This document shows, in pieces, positions 51,738-60,916 of a stretch of 64,000 nucleotides of DNA. The first letter of the stretch is position 1; each line of letters starts with the position of its first letter. Under the pieces are notes generated by a model. That model was not told where the DNA came from and searched no databases. It saw nothing but the letters and a program-made list of their open reading frames with translations. The stretch comes from Micromonospora solifontis (GTDB taxonomy: Bacteria > Actinomycetota > Actinomycetes > Mycobacteriales > Micromonosporaceae), in NCBI RefSeq assembly GCF_003725545.1, contig NZ_RJLN01000013.1:26068-90067 (forward strand), written 5' to 3'. Position numbers and translations under genes: made by a program.

Positions 51738-52784
51738 GTGGGACCGGTGACCGGGCAGGACACGATCGTCCACATCGGCGGGTACACGGCGGAGATGGGC
51801 GGGCGGGCCGAGGGCATCGTCGCCGCCCGCCGCGACCCGCGTACCGGGGAGCTCACCCCGCTCGGCACGGCGGCGGTCACCCCGTCGCCGTCGTTCCTGG
51901 TCCGGCACCCCACGCTGCCGGTGCTGTACGCGGTCAACGAGGGCGCCGAGGGGCGGGTCAGCGCGTTCCGGACGGAACCGGACGGCGGGCTGGCGCTGCT
52001 CGCCGTCGGGGAGACCGGCGGGGCGGAGCCGTGCCACCTGGCGGTGGTCCCGGACGGGCGGTACCTGGTGGTGGCGAACTACGGCGGCGGCAGCGTGGCG
52101 GTGTTCCCGCTGGACGCCGCGGGCGTGCCGGGGGCACGCAGCGACCTGGTCCGGCACGAGGGGCGCGGCGCCGACCCGCAGCGGCAGGAGAAGGCGCACT
52201 GCCACATGGTCTCGCCGGACCCGGACGGGGGGCCGCTGCTCGCCGTGGACCTGGGCACCGACTCGGTCTACCGGTACGACCTGGACGCCGCCTCGGGCCG
52301 GCTGGTGCCCCGGGCGCCCCGGGTGCGGACGCCGGCCGGCACCGGCCCCCGGCATCTCGCCCGGCACCCCGATGGGCGGCGTTGCTGGCTGGTCGGCGAG
52401 TTGGACGGGACGGTCATCGGCTACGAGCTGACCCCGGACGGCGCGCTGCACCAGCGGGCCCGGGTGGACGCCAGCGGGCGGGCCGGACACGTGCAGCCCT
52501 CCGAGGTCGCCCTCGGGCCGGACGGGCGGTTCCTCTACGTGGGCAATCGCGGGGTGGGCACGGTGGCCGTCTTCGCGGTGCCCGGCGAGCGGCCCGAGCT
52601 GGTGGCCGAGGTCGACACCGGCGGGGAGTGGCCCCGGCACTTCGCCCTCGCCGACGGCCACCTGTACGTGGCCGACGAGCGGGCCGGCATGATCAGGATC
52701 TTCCAGGTGGATCCCGGCACCGGGGTGCCCGAGCCGGTCGGGGAGCCGGTGCCGGTGGCGAGCCCGACGTGCGTCCGGCCGTAA
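51738..52784 (+). CDS. lactonase-family seven-bladed beta-propeller protein
   Basis: A 348-residue protein of the 6-phosphogluconolactonase (YbhE/Pgl-type) propeller family. It has IVHIGGYTAEMGGRAEGIVA, PSFLVRHPTLPVLYAVNEG, CHLAVVPDGRYLVVANYGGG, KAHCHMVSPDPDGGPLLAVD and EWPRHFALADGHLYVADERA. These blade repeats and the H-C-H-M motif match the family. Its members hydrolyse 6-phosphogluconolactone or related lactones, and the true substrate is uncertain. GTG 51738 follows AGGAGG by nine bases. GTG 51747 is also possible. It is not linked to pentose-phosphate genes here. Confidence 0.85.
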   Translation: MGPVTGQDTIVHIGGYTAEMGGRAEGIVAARRDPRTGELTPLGTAAVTPSPSFLVRHPTLPVLYAVNEGAEGRVSAFRTEPDGGLALLAVGETGGAEPCHLAVVPDGRYLVVANYGGGSVAVFPLDAAGVPGARSDLVRHEGRGADPQRQEKAHCHMVSPDPDGGPLLAVDLGTDSVYRYDLDAASGRLVPRAPRVRTPAGTGPRHLARHPDGRRCWLVGELDGTVIGYELTPDGALHQRARVDASGRAGHVQPSEVALGPDGRFLYVGNRGVGTVAVFAVPGERPELVAEVDTGGEWPRHFALADGHLYVADERAGMIRIFQVDPGTGVPEPVGEPVPVASPTCVRP

Positions 52785-52834
52785 CGGATCAAGGCGCCCG
52801 AGCGCTGTCTGTTGTGGACGTCCGCCACGTCCAA

Positions 52835-52908
52835 TGACTGACCAGTCACTCAAGGTAACTTTTTGGTGATCAACTGTTTCTCCTGCGTAACTTTCGTCCG
52901 AACGGACG
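52835..52908. promoter_or_regulatory. clustered palindromes and direct repeats upstream of the vWA gene
   Basis: TGACTGACCAGTCA (52835-52848) is a perfect 6+2+6 palindrome of TetR-operator style. CGTCCGAACGGACG (52895-52908) is another perfect 6+2+6 palindrome. Between them GTAACTTT occurs twice, at 52855-52862 and 52887-52894, exactly 32 bp apart (about three helical turns). Together they mark a controlled promoter for the gene at 52936. The factors are unknown. Confidence 0.55.
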
Positions 52909-52935
52909 TGGCAGTACCCCCACGAGATACGCAAG

Positions 52936-54714
52936 ATGGTCACCGTGTCTGGCCGCCATCGCATGCGTTCAAGCCTCCGCGGGGCCGGTGCCGCCGCGGC
53001 GGCCACCGCGCTCGTCCTCGTCATAGCCGGCTCCTGGTTCGGTTACCAGCAGCTTGCCGGTCCGTCCTGCTCGGGGAAGATCCAGCTCTCCGTCGCCGCC
53101 ACCCCGGAGATCGCCCCGGCGGTCAAGGGGGCGGCCGACCAGTGGGTCGCCGACGGCGCGGCGGTCGGCGGGACCTGCATCGCGGTGAACGTCGTCTCCT
53201 CGGAGTCGGTCGACGTGGCCGCCGCGGTGGCGAGCAAGCACGGCGCCACCCTCGCCGGTGTCGGGCAGGCCAGCGGCACCGTGGTGACGCCGGACGTGTG
53301 GGTGCCGGACTCGTCCAGCTGGCTGCTGCGTCTGAAGTCCGGCGGGGCCACCGCGTTCGCTCCGACCAACGGGGCCTCCATCGCGCGCAGCCCGGTGGTC
53401 GTCGCGGTGCCCGAGCCGGTGGCGACCCGGTTCGGCTGGCCGGACAAGAAGCTCACCTGGACCGACCTGCTGCGGCAGGTGACCAGCGACAAGCCGTTGC
53501 GGGCCGGCATCGTGGAGCCGACCCAGGACGCGGCCGCCCTCTCCGGGCTGCTCTCGCTCACCGCCGCCGCCAGCGCCACCGGCGACGCGCCGGGTTCGGC
53601 GAAGGCGCAGGAGGCGAGGGTCGGCGCGCTCCGGGCGCTGGCCACCAACCGCTCTTCCCTGCGACAGGACCTCCTGGCCCGCTTCCCGCGCTCGAAGGAC
53701 CCGACGGCCATCGCCGCCGGCCTGGGCGCGGCGGCGCTGTCCGAGGAGGACGTGATCGCGTACAACAGCACCAAGCCGCCCGTCCCGCTGGCCGCGCTCT
53801 ACCTCGACCCGTCGCCGATGCCGCTGGACTACCCGTTCGCGGTGCTGCCCGGCATCGAGCCGGCCAAGGCCTCGGCCGCCAAGGTGCTCTTCGAGGTGCT
53901 GACCACCCCGGGCTTCAAGAACCGGCTGGCCGGGCAGTCGCTGCGTGCCCCGGACGGCAACTGGGGACAGGGGTTCAAGGCGCCGCAGGGCGCACCGAGC
54001 CCGGCGGGCAACGCCCCCGCCGCTCCGGCCGGTGAGGGTGCGGCCGGCGGCTTGGACCCGATCGCCATCCAGCAGGCCACCAGCTTCTGGTCGGTGGCCA
54101 CCCAGTCCGGTCGCATGCTCTGCGTCATCGACGTCTCCGGCTCGATGAAGACGAAGGTGGCCACCGCCAACGGCGCCAGCCGGGAGCAGGTCACCGTGGC
54201 CGCCGCCAACCAGGGCCTGTCGCTCTTCGACGACTCCTGGTCGATCGGCCTGTGGACCTTCTCCACCAACCTCCAGGGCTCGCAGGACTACCACCAGCTC
54301 GTGCCGATAAGGCCACTGTCGAGCAACCGGCGGCCGTTGCAGCAGGGCTTGGCCTCGATCAAGCCGTCGAGTGGCGACACCGGCCTCTTCGACACGCTCC
54401 TGGCCGCCTACAAGACGGTCCAGGAGGACTGGGAGCCGGGCAAGGTCAACTCGATCGTACTCTTCACCGATGGCAAGAACGACGACAACAACGGCATCAG
54501 CCAGAAGGAACTGATCAACCAGCTCAAGAAGATCCGCGACCCGGAGCAGCCGGTTCAGGTGATCATCATCGGCATCGGGAACGACGTCAGCAAGGCGGAG
54601 CTCGACCCGATCACGGCGGTCACCGGCGGACGGACGTTCGTCACCATCGACCCGACCAAGATCGGCGAGATCTTCCTCCAGGCGATCGCCCTGCGGCCGC
54701 CGGCTCCGCGCTGA
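52936..54714 (+). CDS. membrane-anchored solute-binding-like / von Willebrand A fusion protein
   Basis: 592 residues. A signal-anchor (about 16-36, AAAAATALVLVIAGSWFGYQ) precedes a type-2 periplasmic-binding-like domain (about 44-345, IQLSVAATPEIAPAVKGAAD and LDYPFAVLPGIEPAKASAAK). A Pro/Gly-Ala linker leads to a vWA domain (about 385-590) with MIDAS motif VIDVSGSMKTK near residue 400 and FTDGKNDDNNG near 512. Two Cys (GPSCSGK, GGTCIAV) could pair. Such proteins occur widely in actinobacteria near polysaccharide genes, function unknown. The gene ends at a strong hairpin. A sugar transferase gene follows. Confidence 0.85.
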   Translation: MVTVSGRHRMRSSLRGAGAAAAATALVLVIAGSWFGYQQLAGPSCSGKIQLSVAATPEIAPAVKGAADQWVADGAAVGGTCIAVNVVSSESVDVAAAVASKHGATLAGVGQASGTVVTPDVWVPDSSSWLLRLKSGGATAFAPTNGASIARSPVVVAVPEPVATRFGWPDKKLTWTDLLRQVTSDKPLRAGIVEPTQDAAALSGLLSLTAAASATGDAPGSAKAQEARVGALRALATNRSSLRQDLLARFPRSKDPTAIAAGLGAAALSEEDVIAYNSTKPPVPLAALYLDPSPMPLDYPFAVLPGIEPAKASAAKVLFEVLTTPGFKNRLAGQSLRAPDGNWGQGFKAPQGAPSPAGNAPAAPAGEGAAGGLDPIAIQQATSFWSVATQSGRMLCVIDVSGSMKTKVATANGASREQVTVAAANQGLSLFDDSWSIGLWTFSTNLQGSQDYHQLVPIRPLSSNRRPLQQGLASIKPSSGDTGLFDTLLAAYKTVQEDWEPGKVNSIVLFTDGKNDDNNGISQKELINQLKKIRDPEQPVQVIIIGIGNDVSKAELDPITAVTGGRTFVTIDPTKIGEIFLQAIALRPPAPR

Positions 54715-54733
54715 GCGGTACGTCAGCGTATAG

Positions 54734-54768
54734 GTTCCGCCGTATCGGGAGATCCGATACGGCGGAAC
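54734..54768. terminator. terminator after the vWA gene
   Basis: GTTCCGCCGTATCGG and CCGATACGGCGGAAC form a perfect 15-bp stem with a 5-base loop, followed by GCTTTCC. It lies 20 bp after the stop codon. Confidence 0.88.
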
Positions 54769-54926
54769 GCTTTCCGGGCCGCCCCGGGCCCGGAAAAGTG
54801 ACGGCAATACGTCCGAATCAATCGGCGTCCATAATTGCGAGGCAAGATGTCCGGGAGCTCCGAGTCGCCGGCTCGCCAGCGGGGCCGAGCGGTGCGGGGT
54901 CGTCCTGCGCGACGTGGGGAGGGCCG

Positions 54927-56411
54927 GTGACGTCCGCGACGCTGTTGACCCCCGCCCGGGCGGCGGCCGATCCGCGGGACCGCCGTCCCGGCCCGGCGAC
55001 GCGCGCCGCGGAGCGGGCGTACGTCCGCGTGCTCGCGGTGCTGGACACCGCCGTGCTGGCCGTGGCGATCCTGGTCGGGTACGTCGGCCGGTTCGGCGAG
55101 CGGGAAGCGGTCGGTTCGGAGATCCCGTACACCGTGTTCGCGCCCGGCCTGCTGGTGATCTGGCTGGTCTCGCTGCGGGCGATGCGGTGCTACGACGACC
55201 GGGTGCTCGGCTACGGCGCCGAGGAATACCGGCGGGTCAGCTCGGCGAGCCTGCGGCTGGCCGGGGGCATCGCCATCGCGGGTTACATCGCCGACGTCGG
55301 CGTCTCCCGGGGCTTCCTGGCCCTCTCCTTCGCGGTGGGCACGTTCGGCCTGGAGGTGGCCCGGTTCGCCGCCCGCAAGCGGCTGCACCGGGCCCGCTTC
55401 CGGGGCGCCGGCTGGTCCCGCAAGGTGCTGGTGGTGGGCGACACCGCGCACGTGCTGGAGTTGGTGCACACCCTGCACCGCGAGCCCTACGCCGGCTACC
55501 AGGTGGTGGGCGCCTGCATCCCGGACGCGCTGCTGGCGCCGGTGCCGCAGCGGCTCGGCGACGTCCCGGTGGTCGGCTCGTTCCGTGGCATCCCCGAGGC
55601 CGCCACCGCCATCGGCGCGGACACCGTGGCGGTCACCGCCTCCGGTGAACTCACCGCGACCCGGCTGCGGCGGCTGGGCTGGCAGCTGGAGGGCACCGGC
55701 GTCGACCTCGTGGTGGCCCCGGCGCTGACCGACGTCGCCGGCCCGCGGATCCACACCCGCCCGGTCGCCGGGCTGCCGCTGATCCACGTCGAGGCACCCG
55801 AGTTCCGGGGCGGCCGGAAGCTGGTCAAGGGGCTGGTCGACCGGTCGGTGTCGCTGGTGGCGCTGCTCCTGCTGCTGCCACTCCTGGTGACGATCGCGCT
55901 GGCCGTCAAGCTGGACAGCCGGGGGCCCGTGCTGTTCCGTCAGGTCCGGGTCGGGCAGGGCGGCCGGGAGTTCGGCGTCTTCAAGTTCCGCACCATGGTG
56001 GTCAACGCCGACGCCCTGCTGGCCGACCTGGCCGTGCGCAACGAGACCGACGGCCTGATGTTCAAGATGCGCGACGATCCCCGGGTCACCCGGGTCGGCC
56101 GGCTGCTGCGCAAGTGGTCCCTCGACGAGCTGCCCCAGTTGGCGAACGTGCTGCTCGGCCAGATGAGCCTGGTCGGCCCGCGCCCGCCGCTGCCCACCGA
56201 GGTGGCCCGGTACGACGGCGACGTGGCCCGCCGCCTCCTGGTCAAGCCGGGCATGACCGGCCTCTGGCAGGTCAGCGGGCGGTCCGACCTGAGCTGGGAG
56301 GACGGCATCCGGCTCGACCTCTACTACGTGGAGAACTGGTCCCTCGCCGCCGACCTGACCATCCTCTGGAAGACCTTCGGCGCGGTGCTCCGGGGCCGCG
56401 GCGCGTACTGA
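54927..56411 (+). CDS. polyprenyl-phosphate sugar-phosphate transferase (exopolysaccharide initiation)
   Basis: A 494-residue WbaP/WcaJ-type enzyme that moves a hexose-1-phosphate from UDP-sugar to undecaprenyl phosphate, the first step of an exopolysaccharide or glycan repeat. The N-terminal half has about four transmembrane helices and a CoA-binding-like domain (RKVLVVGDTAHVLELVHTL). The catalytic part (about residues 300-494) has DRSVSLVALLLLLPLLVTIA, VFKFRTMVVNADALL, DELPQLANVLLGQMSLVGPR and KPGMTGLWQVSGRS. GTG 54927 follows GGGGAGGG. No glycosyltransferase, Wzx or Wzy genes are next to it, so the product glycan is unknown. Confidence 0.9.
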   Translation: MTSATLLTPARAAADPRDRRPGPATRAAERAYVRVLAVLDTAVLAVAILVGYVGRFGEREAVGSEIPYTVFAPGLLVIWLVSLRAMRCYDDRVLGYGAEEYRRVSSASLRLAGGIAIAGYIADVGVSRGFLALSFAVGTFGLEVARFAARKRLHRARFRGAGWSRKVLVVGDTAHVLELVHTLHREPYAGYQVVGACIPDALLAPVPQRLGDVPVVGSFRGIPEAATAIGADTVAVTASGELTATRLRRLGWQLEGTGVDLVVAPALTDVAGPRIHTRPVAGLPLIHVEAPEFRGGRKLVKGLVDRSVSLVALLLLLPLLVTIALAVKLDSRGPVLFRQVRVGQGGREFGVFKFRTMVVNADALLADLAVRNETDGLMFKMRDDPRVTRVGRLLRKWSLDELPQLANVLLGQMSLVGPRPPLPTEVARYDGDVARRLLVKPGMTGLWQVSGRSDLSWEDGIRLDLYYVENWSLAADLTILWKTFGAVLRGRGAY

Positions 56412-56429
56412 GCCGGCGGCCGGCGCGGG

Positions 56430-57560
56430 TCAGGGCTGCGGGCCCAGCCAGTCCAGGCAGACCACCACCGCGTCGTCGATCAGGTCCCCGGCGACGAACG
56501 CGCGCAGGTCGCCGATCAGCGAGCGGACCGCGTCCAGCGGCTCCATCGGCCCGGTACGCCGCAGGAAGCGGTCCAGCGCGGTCTCGCCGTACCGGATCCG
56601 CTCGGCGGTCGCGTCGATGACCCCGTCGCTGACCACGAAGAGCCGATCCTCGCGGTGCAGCTGGAACCGCTGCTCCCGGTAGTCCGTGCCCTCGAACATG
56701 CCGAGCGGGAACTGCTTCTCCAGGACCTGCTCGCTGACCTCTCCGTCGCGCACCCGCACCAGGCGTGGCGAGCCCGCGTCGACCACGGTGATCATGCCGG
56801 TGGCCAGGTCCAGCTCCAGCAGCAGCGCCGACAGGTGCTGCGCGCCCCGGTGCAGCGCGTAGATCGCCTGGTCGGCCAGGGCGGCCTGGTCGGCGAGGCC
56901 CAGCTCGGCCCGGCGGGCGTTGCGCAGCGCGTGGGTGGCCAGCGAGGTGAGCATGGAGGCGGCCACCCCCTCGCCGGAACCGTTGATCACCGACAGCCAG
57001 AGCCGGTGACCGTCGTCGGACCAGTCGAAGCTGTCGCCGCGCACCGCGTACGCCGGCTCCAGCTGCCCGGCCAGGCTGAACGACGGGCGGATCCGGCTGC
57101 GGCCGGGCAGCATCTCCCACTGCATCTCGGCGGCCAGGGTGAGCCGGCGGGTACGCCGGGCGGCCCGGTAGATGTCGGTGCTGGCCGTGACCGCGGCCAG
57201 CTCGTGGCCGAGCGCCGTGGAGATGGTGTCCAGTTCCCGGATCACCTCCGGGTCGGCCGGCACCGGCGACACCCGGAGCACCCCGCGCCGTTCGCCGCGC
57301 ATGCCGACCGGGAACCAGCCGGTCCCCTCCGCGATGATCGGCTCCTGGTGGTCGAAGCAGCGCCAGGCGGGATGGCCCGGGCCGGTGATCGGCTCGCCGT
57401 CGGCCAGCGGCAGCAGCACCGACAGCCGGTAGTCGACCTGGTAGAGGTCGGTGCGGGTGATTCCGTAGGACCGCTCCAGCTCGTCGCCGAGCCGGTTGAG
57501 CAACTGATCCGCGGGCGCCTCGGTGAGGGTCCGGCGGGCCCGGTCCTCCGGTCCACTCAT
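56430..57560 (-). CDS. SpoIIE-type PP2C serine phosphatase with altered metal motif
   Basis: 376 residues. The N-terminal half (about 1-150) looks GAF-like (YGITRTDLYQVDYRLSVLLP). The C-terminal SpoIIE/PP2C domain has LAAEMQWEMLPGR, AVRGDSFDWSDDGHRLWLSV, VINGSGEGVAASMLTSLATH, FVVSDGVIDATAERI and DDAVVVCLDWLG. In the second motif the normal D-x-x-G-H-G is N-G-S-G-E-G, losing one usual Asp and the His. The Asp of RGDSFD, SDG and DDA remain. Catalysis may be altered. Relatives act on anti-anti-sigma or other phosphoproteins. Divergent from the MarR gene, with 56 bp between them. Confidence 0.85.
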   Translation of the reverse strand: MSGPEDRARRTLTEAPADQLLNRLGDELERSYGITRTDLYQVDYRLSVLLPLADGEPITGPGHPAWRCFDHQEPIIAEGTGWFPVGMRGERRGVLRVSPVPADPEVIRELDTISTALGHELAAVTASTDIYRAARRTRRLTLAAEMQWEMLPGRSRIRPSFSLAGQLEPAYAVRGDSFDWSDDGHRLWLSVINGSGEGVAASMLTSLATHALRNARRAELGLADQAALADQAIYALHRGAQHLSALLLELDLATGMITVVDAGSPRLVRVRDGEVSEQVLEKQFPLGMFEGTDYREQRFQLHREDRLFVVSDGVIDATAERIRYGETALDRFLRRTGPMEPLDAVRSLIGDLRAFVAGDLIDDAVVVCLDWLGPQP

Positions 57561-57616
57561 CTTTGCTCCTTTGCACAGGTCGCCGGCCCGGTACGCCGGG
57601 TAGTCTCGGGCGCACC

Positions 57617-58180
57617 ATGGCCGAAGAAGTCGGTCCGCACGGACCTGAAGTGAGTATGGCCGCCGCCCTGGACGACGCGGCGGGCACCCTGCTGGCTGTC
57701 TGGGAGGCGGCCCGGGAGCGGACCACGAGCCGGCTGTCGGGCGCTCAGTTACGCGCGGTCATGGTCGTCGAGCAGTACGACGGGATCAACCTGCGGCGGC
57801 TCGCCACGCTGACCGACATGCTGCTCTCCTCGGCCAGCCGGCTCTGCGACCGGCTGGTGGCGGCGGGGATGCTGGAGCGGGAGCCGGGCCGGTACGACCG
57901 GCGGGAGATCTCCCTGCACCTCACTCCGGCGGCGAACCGGCTCCTCGCCGAGCTGCGGGCCGACCGGCGCCACCGGCTGGACCGGATCCTGGCCGGGATG
58001 AGCCCGGCGGGGCGCGCGGCACTGCTGCGCGGGATGCGCGAGTTCGACGAGGTGGCCCGCCGGGGCGAGGCCGACGGGGAGGACTTGACCGTGCTCCGGC
58101 CGTCCGGAGACCCGGTCGGCGCTGCGCCGACCGGGCCGGGGGAGACGCCCGGCGAGACCTCGGTGGCGTGTAGCGCGTGA
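57617..58180 (+). CDS. MarR-family transcriptional regulator
   Basis: A 187-residue DNA-binding protein with a winged helix at about residues 40-125. LRRLATLTDMLLSSASRLCD forms the helix-turn-helix, VAAGMLEREPGRYDRREISL the wing, and LLAELRADRRHRLDRILAGM the dimer helix. The last 45 residues are disordered. Start ATG 57617 lies 7 bases after a TAGTCT hexamer, so the mRNA may be short-leadered or leaderless. It is divergent from the phosphatase gene with a 56-bp shared promoter space, which suggests it may regulate that gene (inference). Confidence 0.82.
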   Translation: MAEEVGPHGPEVSMAAALDDAAGTLLAVWEAARERTTSRLSGAQLRAVMVVEQYDGINLRRLATLTDMLLSSASRLCDRLVAAGMLEREPGRYDRREISLHLTPAANRLLAELRADRRHRLDRILAGMSPAGRAALLRGMREFDEVARRGEADGEDLTVLRPSGDPVGAAPTGPGETPGETSVACSA

Positions 58181-58211
58181 ACCCGGTCGCCCGCCGCCGG
58201 GCGGGTCGCGC

Positions 58212-58370
58212 TCAGCCTTGCAGGTAGGCCAGCACGGCGAGGACCCGCCGGTGGTCGGCCAGCCGCGGCTCCAGGCAGAGCTTGGCGAAGATGTTGCGCA
58301 CGTACGTCTCGACGGTCTTGCCGCCGACCCCCAGCCGCTGGGCGATGGCGTCGTTTGAGCGGCCCTCGGC
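58212..58370 (-). pseudogene. C-terminal remnant of a LuxR/NarL-type response regulator
   Basis: Only the last 52 codons remain: AEGRSNDAIAQRLGVGGKTV, ETYVRNIFAKLCLEPRLADH and a normal stop codon. This is the LuxR helix-turn-helix minus its first turn (LTPREREVL is missing). Upstream of 58370 the frame runs into unrelated Arg/Gly sequence and then antisense to the ROK gene. No receiver domain is present. It was probably truncated when the ROK/xylose genes were joined here. Confidence 0.78.
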
Positions 58371-58399
58371 CGAAGCGTGACCCGCTCGACAGCTCCGGT

Positions 58400-59629
58400 T
58401 CAACCGGAGCGAGCCAGCCAGCCGACCGGCCGGTCGATGATCCGGCGGATCACCGAGGCGGCTCCGCCGACCGCCGCGGACTGGGCCCCGAGCGCTGCCG
58501 GCCGGACCGTGACCGGTGCCCAGGCGGCGGTGAGGACCCGCCGGGAGACCTCGGCGACCACCGGCGGGGAGAGCCACCGGGCGAGCGGGGCGTATCCGCC
58601 GCCGAGCACCACGGTGTCCAGATCCAGCAGGTTCACCACGCCGGCCACGGCCACGCCGAGGGCGGTGCCGGCGTCGGTCAGGGCGGTCAGCGTGGCCGGG
58701 TCACCGGCCGCGGCGAGGTCGGCCAGCCGGGCCGCGGCGGTGTCGGCGGGCAGGTCGGCGCCGGGCAGCCCGGCCGCCGCCAGGATGGCCTCCTGGCCCG
58801 CGTACCGCTCCAGGCAGCCCTGCCCGCCGCAGCGGCAGGTCCGGCCCCGCGGGTCGACCGGGATGTGACCTATCTCGCCGCTCCAGCCGCGGGCGCCCCG
58901 GTAGAGCGCCCCGTCGAGCACGATGCCGGCGCCGATGCCGATCTCGCCCGAGACGTGCAGGAAACTGGCCGACCCGGGTGGGCCGGCGTGCAGCTCGCCG
59001 AGCGCGGCCAGGTTGGCCTCGTTGTCCACGACCAGCGGCGGGATCCCGTCGACCGGTTCGGCGAGCGGCCGCCCGCCGAGCAGTCGGGGCACGTCCACGT
59101 CCCGCCAGCCGAGGTTCGGCGCCAGCCGCACCAGGCCGCCGTCGGAGACCAGGCCGGGCACCGCGAGCGCCGCTCCGGCCAGGGTCAGGCCCTCGCGTAC
59201 GGCCGCGGCGCGCGCCTCGGCGGCGAGCGCGGCGAGCCGGTCCAGGGTGTCGGCGGGGGAGACCGGGCGCAGGTCGGCCCGGCGCACCAGGTGGTGGCGG
59301 ACCGTGCCGGTCAGGTCGACCACGCAGGCGGCCAGGTAGTCGACGTTGACCTCCAGCCCGAGCCCGGCCGGGCCGTCGGCCGCCAGCACCAGGCCCCGGG
59401 CCGGCCGCCCGGCCCCGGCACGCGGGGCGGGGTCCGCCTCGGTCACCAGCCGGCCGGCGATCAGGTCGTCGACGACGGCGGAGACGGTGGCCCGGGTCAG
59501 CCCGGTCGCGGCGGCGAGGTCGGCCCGCGAGGGCGGTCGGTCGGCGGCGGCGATCCGCCGGAGCACCACGGCGAGGTTGAGCTCACGGAGGCTGCCCTGC
59601 CGGACGGCTCCGGTGCTGGTGCTGGTCAC
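58400..59629 (-). CDS. ROK-family transcriptional repressor of the xylose genes
   Basis: A 409-residue XylR/NagC-type regulator. The winged helix at about residues 10-65 ([40 protein letters not shown]) is followed by a sugar-kinase-like ROK fold with [48 protein letters not shown] and the zinc-binding [12 protein letters not shown]. It presumably binds the palindrome at 59655-59679 between itself and xylA and is released by xylose. GTG 59629 was preferred. ATG 59656 would overlap that operator. The 3' end abuts the LuxR remnant. Confidence 0.88.
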   Translation of the reverse strand: MTSTSTGAVRQGSLRELNLAVVLRRIAAADRPPSRADLAAATGLTRATVSAVVDDLIAGRLVTEADPAPRAGAGRPARGLVLAADGPAGLGLEVNVDYLAACVVDLTGTVRHHLVRRADLRPVSPADTLDRLAALAAEARAAAVREGLTLAGAALAVPGLVSDGGLVRLAPNLGWRDVDVPRLLGGRPLAEPVDGIPPLVVDNEANLAALGELHAGPPGSASFLHVSGEIGIGAGIVLDGALYRGARGWSGEIGHIPVDPRGRTCRCGGQGCLERYAGQEAILAAAGLPGADLPADTAAARLADLAAAGDPATLTALTDAGTALGVAVAGVVNLLDLDTVVLGGGYAPLARWLSPPVVAEVSRRVLTAAWAPVTVRPAALGAQSAAVGGAASVIRRIIDRPVGWLARSG

Positions 59630-59654
59630 CCCTTGACACTGCCACACCGCGGTC

Positions 59655-59679
59655 ATTTAATTCAACCACTGAACAAATT
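59655..59679. promoter_or_regulatory. xylose-type ROK operator between repressor gene and xylA
   Basis: The stretch ATTTAATTCA-accac-TGAACAAATT has 7 of 10 matching arm positions, with perfect inner half-sites TTCA / TGAA. AT-rich palindromes of this form are known operators of ROK xylose repressors. It sits 37 bp before xylA and 26 bp before the repressor start and can control both. Confidence 0.65.
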
Positions 59680-59715
59680 ACGGACGACACCGCCACCATC
59701 ACCCGGAGGTCTGCC

Positions 59716-60903
59716 ATGGCACCCCGTCCCACCCCTGCCGACAAGTTCTCCTTCGGTCTCTGGACGGTGGGCTGGCCGGCCCGGGACCCGTTCGGCGACG
59801 CCACCCGGCCCGACCTGGATCCGGTCGAGGCGGTGCACCGGCTCGCCGAGCTCGGCGCGTACGGAATCACCTTCCACGACGACGACCTCGTCCCGTTCGG
59901 CTCCGACGCCGCCACCCGTGACCAGCACATCGCCCGGTTCCGCAAGGCCCTCGACGAGACCGGTCTGGTCGTGCCGATGGTCACCACCAACCTCTTCACC
60001 CACCCGGTGTTCAAGGACGGCGGCTTCACCAGCAACGACCGGGACGTCCGCCGGTACGCGCTGCGCAAGGTGCTGCGCAACGTCGACCTGGCCGCCGAGC
60101 TGGGCGCCCGCACCTTCGTGATGTGGGGCGGCCGGGAGGGCGCCGAGTACGACCTGGCCAAGGACGTCCGCTCCGCGCTGGACCGGTACCGGGAGGCGGT
60201 CGACCTGCTCTGCCAGTACGTCCTCGACCGCGGCTACGACCTGCGCTTCGCCCTCGAGCCGAAGCCGAACGAGCCGCGCGGCGACATCCTGCTCCCCACC
60301 GTCGGGCACGCGCTGGGCTTCATCTCCACCCTGGCCCACCCCGAACTGGTCGGCCTGAACCCGGAGGTCGGGCACGAGCAGATGGCCGGGCTGAACTTCG
60401 CGCACGGCATCGCCCAGGCGCTCTGGCAGGGCAAGCTGTTCCACATCGACCTCAACGGGCAGCGCGGCATCAAGTACGACCAGGACCTGGTCTTCGGCCA
60501 CGGCGACCTGCTCAACGCGTTCGCCCTGGTCGACCTGCTGGAAAACGGCGGCCCGAACGGCGGCCCGGCGTACGACGGACCGCGCCACTTCGACTACAAG
60601 CCCTCCCGCACCGAGGACATGACCGGGGTGTGGGCGTCGGCGGAGGCGAACATGCGGACGTACCTCCTGCTCAAGGAGCGGGCCGCGGCGTTCCGGGCGG
60701 ACCCGGAGGTGGCCGAGGCGCTCGCCGCCAGCAAGGTCACCGACCTGGCCACGCCGACCCTGAGCCCCGGTGAGGGCTACGCCGAGCTGCTCGCCGACCC
60801 CTCCGCGTTCGAGGAGTTCGACCCGGCGGCGACCGGGGCGAAGGGCTTCGGCTTCGTCCGGCTGAACCAGCTCGCCGTCGAGCACCTGCTCGGCGCGCGC
60901 TGA
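59716..60903 (+). CDS. xylA: xylose isomerase
   Basis: A 395-residue class I (actinobacterial) xylose isomerase that converts D-xylose to D-xylulose. It has [13 protein letters not shown] with the catalytic His-Asp pair, [13 protein letters not shown], the metal site [35 protein letters not shown] and the metal-2 loop [16 protein letters not shown]. All metal-binding acidic residues are visible. GGAGG precedes ATG 59716. The gene leads an operon with xylB 13 bp downstream. Confidence 0.96.
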   Translation: MAPRPTPADKFSFGLWTVGWPARDPFGDATRPDLDPVEAVHRLAELGAYGITFHDDDLVPFGSDAATRDQHIARFRKALDETGLVVPMVTTNLFTHPVFKDGGFTSNDRDVRRYALRKVLRNVDLAAELGARTFVMWGGREGAEYDLAKDVRSALDRYREAVDLLCQYVLDRGYDLRFALEPKPNEPRGDILLPTVGHALGFISTLAHPELVGLNPEVGHEQMAGLNFAHGIAQALWQGKLFHIDLNGQRGIKYDQDLVFGHGDLLNAFALVDLLENGGPNGGPAYDGPRHFDYKPSRTEDMTGVWASAEANMRTYLLLKERAAAFRADPEVAEALAASKVTDLATPTLSPGEGYAELLADPSAFEEFDPAATGAKGFGFVRLNQLAVEHLLGAR

Positions 60904-60916
60904 GGCGGGGCCCGAC

